From positions 1 to 34,869 of the forward strand of contig JBBBWG010001693.1 in NCBI GenBank assembly GCA_037176905.1: a DNA stretch of 34,869 nt, given 5' to 3'. Positions within the stretch are counted from its first letter, which is position 1, and each line of letters begins with the position of its first letter. This stretch comes from Azolla pinnata (lineage: Eukaryota > Streptophyta > Polypodiopsida > Salviniales > Salviniaceae). Shown piece after piece: positions 20,769-31,267 of this stretch. Made by a program: the position numbers and the translations under genes. The notes under the pieces were generated by a model. The model worked only from the letters and a program-made list of their open reading frames with translations. It ran no database searches and was not told where the DNA came from.

Positions 20769-21065
20769 GATCCCAATAGAACAATGTCGCTAGCTAATGA
20801 TCAGCTAATCCGCCGATAGACATAGATATAGATTTATATTCCATTGATCGTAGAACAGCTCATGACCATAGATGAAGATAGATAGAAGTGGGCAGACTGA
20901 TCTGATTCTTCTGAGTGTACGTCGCCCTACAGATGATGATGAAGATGATGAAGAAGAAGAAGCAGTAGTAGTAGAAGCAGCAGCTGCTGTATCAAAGAGA
21001 AAGTGATCATCATTGATAAAGTATGGTGGGCTAATTTACAAGAATCAATGTAAGATAGATCTACA

Positions 21066-21072
21066 CTTTATA
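21066..21072 (-). promoter_or_regulatory. Candidate TATA box of the MYB gene
   Basis: TATAAAG on the minus strand, 298 bases upstream of the start codon. If used, it would give a leader of about 270 bases containing GAA/GAT triplet runs. This is a weak prediction. Confidence 0.3.
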
Positions 21073-22487
21073 AGAATGCTGAAACTAGCTGATTCCTGAT
21101 CGGATCAGGCCTCACTTCATATGCATGCATGCATGTGTGAAATCATGATCAGCGCAGGTAATAATGTAGTGAGGCGCAGCTAATATTGAGGCATTGGAGT
21201 ACAGCTGATGGGCGCATCATCATGATGCTGGAGGACAGGCCGATGATGATGATGATGATGCAGCTTATAGGGAATGTACAAGCAGAGCAGAATATGAATT
21301 TGATTGATGGATGAATGGATGGAGAAGGAGACTAAGGGGCGATATAGGCAGGCTGCAGAGCACTAAAATTGTGCAGAGGATGAGGATGTGTAGTAACTAG
21401 TACTGTTGGGCGATTTGCGAGGGGATGATGAGCATGATCTTCTCTGCAGGAGGAGAGGAAGGATTAACACATGAATGCAGAGAATACAGGGGCGCGGTCA
21501 CACGCTCAGTGTGCATTTTTTTCCTCCCCTCCATCACAACAAAAGTGTCAAAATTCCATCACACTTTTTTCTTCGCCTGCAGAAACCAAAAAAAAAAAAA
21601 AACAGATCAAAAACAGATATCATCATCACCAGCATCATCATCATCTCTGCATATATATACGCAGCATGTACATGCACACACATACACACGTGTTGGATAC
21701 GTATACACACATGCATACACGCATGTGTGCATATTTCTTCCATTTCTATCAAACAAAATACTGCAACTTTGATTCCATGGAAAAGCTTGGAAATCATTCA
21801 ATCTTCCCACATATCATGTATATCTACACATGTATGTATGTATCTGGATATGTTTCTGCAGATATGTATACATATATAGGCTTTGTCATTCAATACTGTT
21901 ACAGTGTTATGTATAGACAAATTTGTACATACCATGGATCAGCATTTCTGAGCTCATTCAGTGAACTCACTGACACACACATATACACAATGACTGCCCC
22001 CCGAGCGCGCTTGTGCCAAGAGGGAACAGGTCATCGTCGTACCCATATCAAGATACCTTCCTTCCCCAGTAAGATTCCAGAACATGCACCCAGAATTCCT
22101 CTTTGAGAAATCCCGCACATATGCATAGGGTATACACACGCACCACGCAGAGCTCGTAACAACCCTTACGGGGAAGGACTCCATGTGCTGGATACAACAC
22201 TTGCCAAACATACATCTAGAAAAAACAAAACCAAGGCTATGACCTTAAGGAATTTGAGCCTGATGAATTATACTATCAAGAACCTGGAGAAAACGTCCAC
22301 AGTACCATGGTAAATACTGTCTGTACATGGGTAGATTGAGGGGCACAAATTGGATTCCAATGATGAAATAGGATTAAGTCTAGGTAGAATTGATTCTTCT
22401 TCTATCAGATAGTTAGTTGTGCATGCCTGCTGATGCCGATCATGGAAAGAGAGCTTATTAATCCTCTATGCCATCAATATTACTGCA
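21073..22487. other. Spacer upstream of the MYB gene
   Basis: Contains RY-like CATGCATGCATG (about 21121-21136), a (GAT)n run (about 21242-21261) and CA/TG-rich DNA (about 21660-21730 and 21970-21990). The open frames near 21425-22106 come from these simple repeats and show no domain. It also receives the 3' end of the farnesylcysteine lyase gene. Confidence 0.5.
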
Positions 22488-25400
22488 TCAGAGTTCACTG
22501 GCGTCGGCTTTCACCCAGAACGATGAAGCTGATCTTTGAGAAGAAGGTTCTTCCAGAACATTGTCGAACAGGCGTGACAGCAACAGACGTGCAACATTCT
22601 CTGCTGCCACTGCCCCTGTCTCTATTGTGCTCGCTGCATTCTCAAAAGCATTGACATAGTAGAGATGCTTCCTGTCCAGCACGAATGGAGCAAACTTCTC
22701 TGGGGCTGTGTAGTGTGGATATGCTGCCCAATCGAGACGCTTCGTGATATTCCGAACACTGCAACCATGAACATGTAAATTTGTATTAATATGAGGAAAA
22801 ACAAACAAGCGAAAACCCCTTCCATACAACATTCTAAGAGCCTTCGGAGGTGAAGCAGCTCCAAACAAGGTTACTAGCTCTGAATCCACGTTATTCATGG
22901 ATTCATAACAAGGAAATATTGTAAGTCTTCCACATAGGACTCAAAAGCTGTACACAAATTCAGATGCTGAAACCCATAATGAAGGCTTTGGATACTTCCA
23001 ACCTAAACAGCTCATCCAGTAGATTGTCGGATAAGGGAGCACGCGAAAAGATTTTATACGCCTTGTCGTATTCCCCAAAGCTTTTTAAAATATTGATAGA
23101 AGAAAAGGGAATTGTTGGCAGCTCCAGTGTGCCTATCAAGCTCGGTACACTTGCTACAGAAGATAATCCAAAATAACTCTGAATTCACAAGAACAACACA
23201 GTTATTATCCGTCAACTCATTTATTTAAGGACACAACATGATTTTTATTTGATTTTACAACAATCTAATGGACTTGCATAGTGGGACATGTCTCGAGGCT
23301 CTTGAACACACATCTATGTTGGGGAAATTTCGAGCCATCATACGACATTTTTTAAATGGAACAACTAAGAACTTACAGGATTTATCAATCCACGAACAAA
23401 GGTAGCATGGGTATGCTGGCTATGCCTCTCTGGAACAAATATAGGTGGCTTGAATTCTATGTTATTTTCATCCAGTGGAGCAGCCAGAACAACAGCATCG
23501 CAAAATGAGCTCCTTCCTGAGACAGTACCTAGCTCATAACCACCAGCATCGGCAGCTACTATAGAATTCACTTCATCATTCAATGTAAGTGATGCATTCG
23601 AATTGCGGATTAATCCTTCTGCTATCTTCCAGTTTCCTCCTTCTACTGCCCAAAACTCTGCACCTGATCCACATAGGGAGACAGCACCTGCCATGCCGCT
23701 TATGTTCGTGCTCTGCCCATAGTTTATCCGCATGATAACCTGAACAACAGCAACCATGTACTACTCCATCAATACGGCTATATAAAATGCAGAAAGGAGC
23801 TTATTTGGGCCTGAACCCATCAAACCAAAGGAAAGTATGATTGGGATTTTTCTGAGTCTGAAAGAACAGGACGCACTGTAATCAGTTCATTGATAAGTTG
23901 TTGCGACACGCCATGATCTAGAAGATCTTTTGATGCAGTTGTCTGTGTCAAATTATAAAGGTCTGTCCATTTCAGCATCTCCTCCGCAGTATAAAAGACG
24001 GGCTTATTCGCATCATAGTATCGCAAGAATTTCTGAAGCATTTCCTGAAAGTGAGCAGAAAACAACAAGTTTTATATTAGTTTGAAAATTCAATAGAGAT
24101 CGTTTTCATAACAATACATGATTTAACCCTTGCATGCTTTCTCACAGCAAACAAAGGCATCAAACTTAAATATAGTGTGTGTTAATGAGCCAATCCAAAA
24201 TTTTCCTATGGGCAGAACAAAAATCATCATGGAAACCATTTACAAAGTATCTGGGAAAAAGTTTCCATTCAAACACAAGACACATCATTCTGAGAGTCGG
24301 TTCTTATATTACAAAGTTACTTAACAAAAGAAAGAAGAAAGGAACAAAGAAAAAACAGCAAATTTAAAAATCGAAAGACAGCAAGGATAGGTTATAGGTG
24401 CAGTTAGCTATTTACACATACAAGCACAGATTTTCTTATTTTCTGTAGTTAGTATTTTGAAAATATGTGCTTATGACATTTCCACGTCAGTAGGCAGTCC
24501 AACTATTATAAATGACTCTGCCATGGATGTAAGCTTTCACACGTAGCTTCTAACCAAGAACAAGACGTTTAAGCTATTCTTTCAAAGATGGAAGCGAGGC
24601 ATGGTAAGGGAGTTGGTTGACATTCCATGTGATATTGAAAATTATGATAATTTATCATAAAACAAGATGTAATCTCCAAGATGTTTTAGACAGTTCCCAT
24701 CTGAGAAGAAGCTGATTTTTCATTATGTTTTTTCTGACAGCTTTGAACATGATGTAACTACGTATGCTCTATTTATCCCACAAACTGGGAATTATTGAAA
24801 TTTTTTCTTTTTTCTTTTTGTCTTAAGGTCCTTGCTATCTCAATCCAAGCGCAATCATAAAATCATTCAATCTGAGCAGTTTACGGATTGTTTTAAACAG
24901 CAGCATTTCATGTGAGGCATTCATCTTTATTATAGATTGTGCATGAGTGCCTTCTTGGTTAAAGATAATAATTGCTAAACCCATAAATGGCAACAAGATT
25001 AAGAACATGAACCAAAAACGGCAACAGATTCAGAACATGAATGGGAGTTTGATACAAAGGAGAAGAAGAAACTATTTAAGCTTACAGAGACATAAGCGGT
25101 CATGCGGAAGAGGCTAAGCTTGTAGCGCCATAACAGCGAGAGCGAGTTAAGGAGACCAGTCCACTTCTTGGAGATGAACGAATCCCCTTCCGACCATGTG
25201 GTGAAGACGAAAGAGGAACCATCCCACACACCGAAATTGCCCTCATCCAAAACCTGGAGACGATTGAGCCCGAGGAGCTCCGTAAACCGAAGGGCATGAT
25301 AGTTCTTGGGATGAATTATCGAGCCGCCGGACTCGAAGATCTCGCCTTGGCCCAATTCGATGGTGCTCATCCTCCCACCAACCACGGATGCCTTCTCGAA

Positions 25401-25577
25401 TATCTCGGTTTCGATGGAAGTACCTGTCCCGCGTTGGGTGGAATAAACTCGTAGAAAGTGGGCAGTTGCGGAGCCTGAAATGCCGCTGCCGACAATGCAT
25501 ACCTTCTTGGATGAAGCAGAGGTGAAGGGGAGGAGGAAGAGGGGGAGGAGGAGGAAGAGAAGGAGCGACCGATCCAT
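22488..25577 (-). CDS. FCLY: Farnesylcysteine lyase (prenylcysteine oxidase family)
   Basis: Five exons, read 25577-25086, 24044-23877, 23739-23377, 23178-23003 and 22758-22488, give 489 residues; all junctions are GT-AG with consistent phases. A hydrophobic signal peptide (about residues 1-22) is followed by an FAD-binding glycine motif (VCIVGSGISGSATAHF, from residue 26) and VVGGRM near 65-70. Later blocks typical of the family are EMLKWTDLYNLT, MRINYGQSTNISGMAGAVSL, EGGNWKIAEGLI, HTHATFVRGLINP and LYYVNAFENAASTIETGAVA. The order and length match Arabidopsis FCLY (At5g63910), which oxidatively cleaves farnesylcysteine from degraded prenylated proteins and so relieves inhibition of prenylcysteine methylation and affects ABA responses. 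The signal peptide implies an endomembrane or vacuolar location. Six TTTAGGG units lie about 145 bases upstream. Confidence 0.95.
24045..25085 (-). other. Intron 1 of the farnesylcysteine lyase gene
   Basis: A 1041-base AT-rich intron bounded by GTAAGC and TTTCAG. Nothing else was recognised in it. Confidence 0.8.
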
Positions 25578-25720
25578 GGCTCCCTGCGGAGCGGAAGAAG
25601 ACGATGCGATGCATACACTGAACAGAGACCGGGATATTGGCTTTGCTTATTTACAGAAATGCCCTTCATATGCAAGACTCCCTATTGCTGCCCTTGCAAA
25701 TTTGCCATGGATTGATCTGG

Positions 25721-25762
25721 TTTAGGGTTTAGGGTTTAGGGTTTAGGGTTTAGGGTTTAGGG
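25721..25762 (+). repeat. Six perfect TTTAGGG telomere-type units
   Basis: Six uninterrupted Arabidopsis-type telomere units with partial units at both ends. In the direction of the farnesylcysteine lyase gene they read CCCTAAA, i.e. overlapping telo-boxes, 144-185 bases upstream of its ATG. Telo-boxes are known promoter elements of plant growth-related genes; an interstitial repair scar is the alternative. Confidence 0.9.
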
Positions 25763-27354
25763 TTGGAATTGGCCCCAAACAGAAACCATCTACTGATCAT
25801 TCCAAGCTTGATCGATCCAAATAGAGAATGCTTGATGGGAGCTTATAAAGACTCCTCTGATCTCTTGTCGGCGATTTCTCACATTCTCATCCCTGTTTCC
25901 GCTAGACCGTTTTGGCCCAGGGGGGTATGGTTTGTAAAAGTACCGACCCATCATTTCCTTTGTTTGTTTGTGTGCCTCTTTGACAATAAAAACATTCGCT
26001 ATCATTTGCCAGAGATCTTCAATCAAAGGTTCAAAGTGTCTAGCAATCCACAAGCAGATGATAATCGTTAGTTGTCCCAATCGAGTTCAAACGCAATTTG
26101 ACCTGGTGAAACTCACATCAATCCGTAGATGTTCTCATTGTTTTCTAATTGAGAACTCGATCTAGATAAATTTGTGAGGCAACTCTCAAATTCCGTTACT
26201 AACTAGAGGGGGCGATTTTGAATGCATTTCTCCAAATTGGTGCTATAATTGTTCATGAATTTCAATTAAGGATCTAGAGATCCGTTTAGTATCTACTTTT
26301 TTGTTTTGATTGTGAGCTATCTTCCACTCTACTTTGGCATCATCATCATCTGCCACATTCATTATTTGCACCATTCTCCCCTTAGCAAATGGAATTTGAC
26401 CACGAATTCGCAGCTTCTTGATGAAGGTTTTCATGGTAATTAGGAATGAGGTGCTTCTCATTAAAAATGTTAGTTGTGCGAATATGAGACAAAAACTTGA
26501 CATGATAGACATTAAGGTTGATCCAGTCTACCCTCCTATCAGTAATTAAATATAGGTGTTTATAGCATCAATTAATTAGTCATAATTTTAAGGATCTATA
26601 GATCAATTTAAAGTATCTCGATTTTCCTTGATTGTGAGGCATCCTCCAACATACTATTTTGAACAAATTTAGCATCATTATCATCTACCGCATTCGCTAT
26701 CTGTATAATCCTAAAATGTTTGAAGATAAGTCACATTGAACCATTGACCTACTTTCTAAAAGTTAAGTAATATAACTAAGATATTCACATAATTTTTTTA
26801 TGTGATCAATGAATTATATTTTTCTTGAATTTAGGTTCATAGTTGGATCTGTAGATGCCATTAGATATTATGGTGCTAGGCCATCTCAAGCTATAAATGA
26901 AGTCGTCTCTAATGTTGAGTTTCCATTGCTCTATGCAATATGAAAACTTTTTTATCAGCTCGAGATTTGTGACCACATAAGAATACAGTCTCCATAGACG
27001 ATATCAATTGTCTCCTGATCTTCCGATTAGGTTTCACTCATGTAGACTTAGTCACTCAAGTTTCCATTGTGTGAATCCTAGAAGGCAAATTGGAGGATCA
27101 ATGAAAACAAATTGGCCATTAGATGTAATCAACTTTGGTCTCCATATCTCTCCTTCTAGAATCTAAGTTCATTCTCAAGTAGCTTTGTTTCCATCCTCGA
27201 CTTATCCCAAATGACAACACAATGTGTGCTAATCAAGTGTGTCTATCCAGCTTAATCTTGCATGATAATGATGACATGGATGAGATAATCGTGGGCATGG
27301 ATGGCCCTAGGGCAATCCATCTTATTTATTTATAAATTAAATGTATTTTTTTTC
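25763..27354. other. Gene-poor AT-rich spacer with duplicated DNA
   Basis: No credible gene. It contains the diverged direct duplication described separately at 26236-26720. The general look is of old, decayed transposon-derived sequence, but no reverse transcriptase, integrase or long terminal repeat could be recognised. Confidence 0.45.
26236..26720 (+). repeat. Diverged direct duplication, about 170 bp, offset about 318 bp
   Basis: Copy 1 is about 26236-26390 and copy 2 about 26551-26720. Shared ordered blocks are AAGGATCTAgAGATC, TAGTATCT, GATTGTGAG, TCCACTCTACT-like, GCATCATCATCATCTGCC and ATTCATTATTTGCA-like. The similarity is diverged with short indels. It may derive from the leader region of an old retrotransposon; that is speculation. 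Confidence 0.55.
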
Positions 27355-28000
27355 TTTTCTTTTCTTTCGTTTTGTTTATTATTTTCTCTTTTAATTTTGT
27401 TTTCCTGATATAATTGATAGAAAAACATTTTTTTCGTTTATTTTTTTGTTTTAGTTTATTAAATAAACTTTCCTTTGTCTTTTCTAATATGCTTAACATA
27501 TTAAGAATTAAATTCAATTTCAATTTAGACTATTAGTAAGCGTTGAGTCATGTTTTTGAGCTCGAACCATGAATGGAGTCTTGCTATGAACAACAAATTG
27601 TAAAGTTTTCTCTTGTCTATTCCATTTTGCTAATCACCTTGAAACAAGAAAGGAACATTATTTGTACAAGAAACTTGACTGTCATATGCTTTTGTAGAAA
27701 AGCCTCAACTAAAAACCTAGATAACATTTATTGCATATCAATGACAAGCAAAAAAATAGACAAAAAACTTCACATTTTGAAGCTCATTGCAAGACTCGAA
27801 CCATAGTTCGAGCACAAAAACACTCAAGACTTAGCAATCTCTAATTCATATAAAAATATTTTATTGAGAAAAATAAGAAAAACAAAGGAGATTTTGTTTA
27901 ATAAATTAAAATAAAATTAATAAACGAAAAATCAAAGAAAATGAACAAATTTTGTTTTTCTATATTTTATTCAAGAAAATAAAACGAAACAAAAGAATAA
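27355..28000. mobile_element. Large imperfect fold-back (inverted repeat) element
   Basis: The left arm (about 27355-27636) and right arm (about 27741-28000) are imperfect reverse complements around a loop of about 104 bases. The best-matched stretch is the left arm near 27525-27600 (GTTGAGT, TTTTTGAGCTCGAACCAT, GAGTCTTGC, AAGTTTT) against the right arm near 27755-27835. Outer parts are very AT-rich, so their pairing is less informative. Neither terminal target-site duplication nor transposase was identified. It could be a fold-back/MITE-like element or a local inverted duplication. Confidence 0.55.
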
Positions 28001-31000
28001 TAAAAAAACCAAAAGGTCACTTTATATATACGCCCCCCATTTGAGGACAACAATCACCAAAACAATTGCATAATAGATTCTGTAGTTGATGGAGTGATGG
28101 GAAGTGTTGTTTGCATTATGCCATAATTTGCAAAACTCTACACTAGTTTTGTCCTTAGCAAAGATCAATTGCACTTTGTTGCTCCGTCTTGTTGTAGGAA
28201 TGAAGTCAACATTCTTTAGCCTTTCTTTCCTTTCGTCCACCATTAGTAATTTGTTACATTGTCCATAGCCTAGTTATATTTTGAGGAAGATTTTGTATTC
28301 ATGACTACGTCACCTCCACCATTGGAGAAGATGGCTAGGTGACTTAAAGGGAGAGTGCAAGCAGATGCTAGAAGAGAAGTTAATTAAAATGCTCTACCTA
28401 GGGTACTCTTGGAGAGTGGTCGTCGGTTTTACTTATTCTCTTATTTTGCAATGGTAATGACATTACCTCATCAAGAAAGCTTTCTGATTTTATTCTTCAT
28501 AAGTATATAAAGGTACAATTAAAGCTTCATGTCATGCATATAGGCTTGTAATTTTGATGCCAAATTAAGAGGTGAGAGAATATATCCATGGAAACATGGC
28601 CCATTTTATTAATCCCTTAAAATATGCTAGGGGTTGATATGGCACTAAATTCTCTTTCCCCATTCATGTTGTCAAGCATATAAGATCATTGGTACGATTG
28701 GTTGCTCTCATTGATTCGAGCTCCTTTCTTACTGCTAAGCAATAAAAATTTTGGAATATTTTACGACCATTTGGGAGATTGTATTGGGTAATAAACCGGC
28801 ACCATTGTATGCTGTTTAGGGGTGGTGTATAATATAGGATTAGATGAGAAGATCAGCCGAAAAGACGGAGGTATTTGAAGAGAGAGATTCAAGAAGAGGT
28901 TCGTTAAACGGTCGTGCTAGAAGAAGCAGTCTAAGAGATGGATATTGACCAGCTGCAGTTATTGGATTTTTTCATCAATTAATCTGTCAGAGACTGATCA
29001 GGTGTAAGAAACAAAAAAAAACAAAACTGCAAGAAATGAATGAAGCTTTTACCCTCAACGGACTCGACTCTCCACATTCGCTCCATCGATTTGGACCCTA
29101 TGAATCCATGCACTAGAATAAAACAAAAACAAAGCCAATCAATCTGCAGCAGAATCGCTTCCTCTTTATTTTTTGGGGCCCTTCCCACGCAATGCGGAGG
29201 AATCTGAGTTCTATTTTCGGAGCTTTTTAAAAAAACTTCTGTTTATTTTATTATATATGTCTGTGTACATATAGATCCGCGCCGATATATTCATGCACAA
29301 GATCAAATTACAAAAGCCCAATGTTTTGTATGTAGATCATAATATATTTTTACCCGATGTTTTACCGCTCCAATCAATTTGTGCATAAAAAAACAAGCAC
29401 ATCCATATATAGAATCTGCAAGTATATGATTTTGCAGGCAACTAGAACGAATGAATTCACACATTTATGTTCGGGTTGTGCAGAAATCAGTGCCATATAA
29501 TATATATATATATATATATATATTGCAGCCGCAGCAGCGCGAAACGATTCCCTCCCGGCCCATCGCAGATTGATGATTTCTTACGATTTTCATCTGCTTT
29601 TCACGTGACATTGTGGAGATCACGCTGGCGAACGAGTTGATCTTCGTTTCCTCCTTTTACTCCTCCGGCCGCGGGCTATGGCGTATATATAAAATTTGTA
29701 TAGATTTCTGATCATATCTCCGCTCGGCCCTCCATTCGATGAAAACTATTCTTCTGCACAGAATATGACGGCACTTTGGCGCACATTGCATGCATCGAGT
29801 TACTACTGATCAACGACGTTCTAAAAGGCTTGTGCTGTTCAATAAGAATAACATATATATTATAGTTTCGAGCCTGCCAAAAGCATGATTTTTTACTACA
29901 GATCGTCATCGTCGTCCAGTCCTTCCACTACTTCAATATCTCTCTCGCCCGCTGTTGATAATTCAATCTGCCGTCTTATGTTTCTCCGTCTTGATCTGAG
30001 TTCCCAGGATTTCTCTTTTTACTATACGGCGAATCACTGGGGAAAGGTGGCGGAGAAGATTGGATTCGAGGTGCGCGCCAAGCTCGTGAAAATGGGTTTG
30101 ATCTGAGAGAGAAGATTTGGGCAATCTCTCTCGTGCAATTAATTGAAAGTCTTACTTAATTCGGTCATCGGATGGGGTAGTTGAAGCATTTTGCTGAATT
30201 ATTTGGGCTAATTAACCCTAAACCGGTTTAGGGTTTAGGGTTTTGCCCGAATTATTCATGGATCACACAATCGATGCAGTAGTTCAACAGCACTGCATGA
30301 GATTATTAATATACGGGCGTATATCTAGGGCTTTGCATGAGATCTTACGTCAAAACGTCGATAAGCAATTAAAAGCTCTACAAAAGATGTAATCCATCAT
30401 CAAAGGGAGCCTTTGCGGCCATCGGAATGGTGTTCAAAATGAAGGTTAATTGCTCCGGCTGCTGCAAGCATCACAAAATCAACCGAGATAACATCACGTA
30501 ATTAGATATATCATGCAGGTGCTTCAAATAATTCCAGCTCTGATCGATATCATATTGAGTAGAAAAAAAACCTTTAATCTTCACTTTGCATAGTTCAATA
30601 CAATCGGATGGAAGTAGATCAAAGCATATGAAAAAAAAAAGGTTTCTCTAATTAGACCAGCCTTCTGCTGCAGCATCGGCCGAAAAAACATGGGCAGCGA
30701 GGGGTCATAACGGCATAATTAAAGCTAAATAAAAGCTCAGCTCCCGGTAGATTCCTGCACTTCTCCGGCTACTAACTCTTCTGACGACTGTAAGAAGAGG
30801 CTCGGAGCACTAGATCAAAAGGAGAAGACTGCGGATCAAGGAGCTGAAGCGATACTGAAAAATGTACAAGATCCTGGCGATGATATATACTAACTAAAAA
30901 CCTGGCGCAACTGCTAACACTATCATAGATCACTATCCTAACCTAATCTAAGGCAGCCACAGTTCTCCCACGTGACAAAGGCGGGCTGAGTGATCAGAAT

Positions 31001-31267
31001 CAGGTGAAAATTTCCAGAGTTTTACGGTTATGAGATGTAGCTGATCAGTATTGATTCCTCTGATGTAGCTGATCAATATCGGGGATACTATTGATGGTAC
31101 GTCTGTTGATCATTTTGATTCTATTGCTTCTAGTTCCGATGCCGTGCGCTCTTGATTGATCCAGCATCAGCTTTCTCTAGTGTACTAATACGCTGACCTA
31201 TACAGATAAATTGCTGCAGTAAGATCGTGGATCCTGCTGCAACTGCAGCGCCTGCGTCGATCAGTGA
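28001..31267. other. Spacer between the fold-back element and the YUCCA-like gene
   Basis: No credible gene or RNA gene. Features seen are a (TA)n microsatellite at about 29497-29523 and a telomere-motif palindrome at 30214-30235. Short open frames on both strands have no recognisable domains. The last part should hold the 3' UTR of the YUCCA-like gene. Confidence 0.5.
30214..30235. repeat. 22-bp perfect palindrome of head-to-head telomere motifs
   Basis: AACCCTAAACC is followed directly by its reverse complement, so CCCTAAA and TTTAGGG units face each other across a central CCGG. A further TTTAGGG unit follows on the right. Confidence 0.85.

Noticed and set aside
21425..22211. Overlapping frames rich in His, Tyr and Thr upstream of the MYB gene
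   Set aside because: They arise from CA/TG and ATC simple repeats and show no domain or codon bias.
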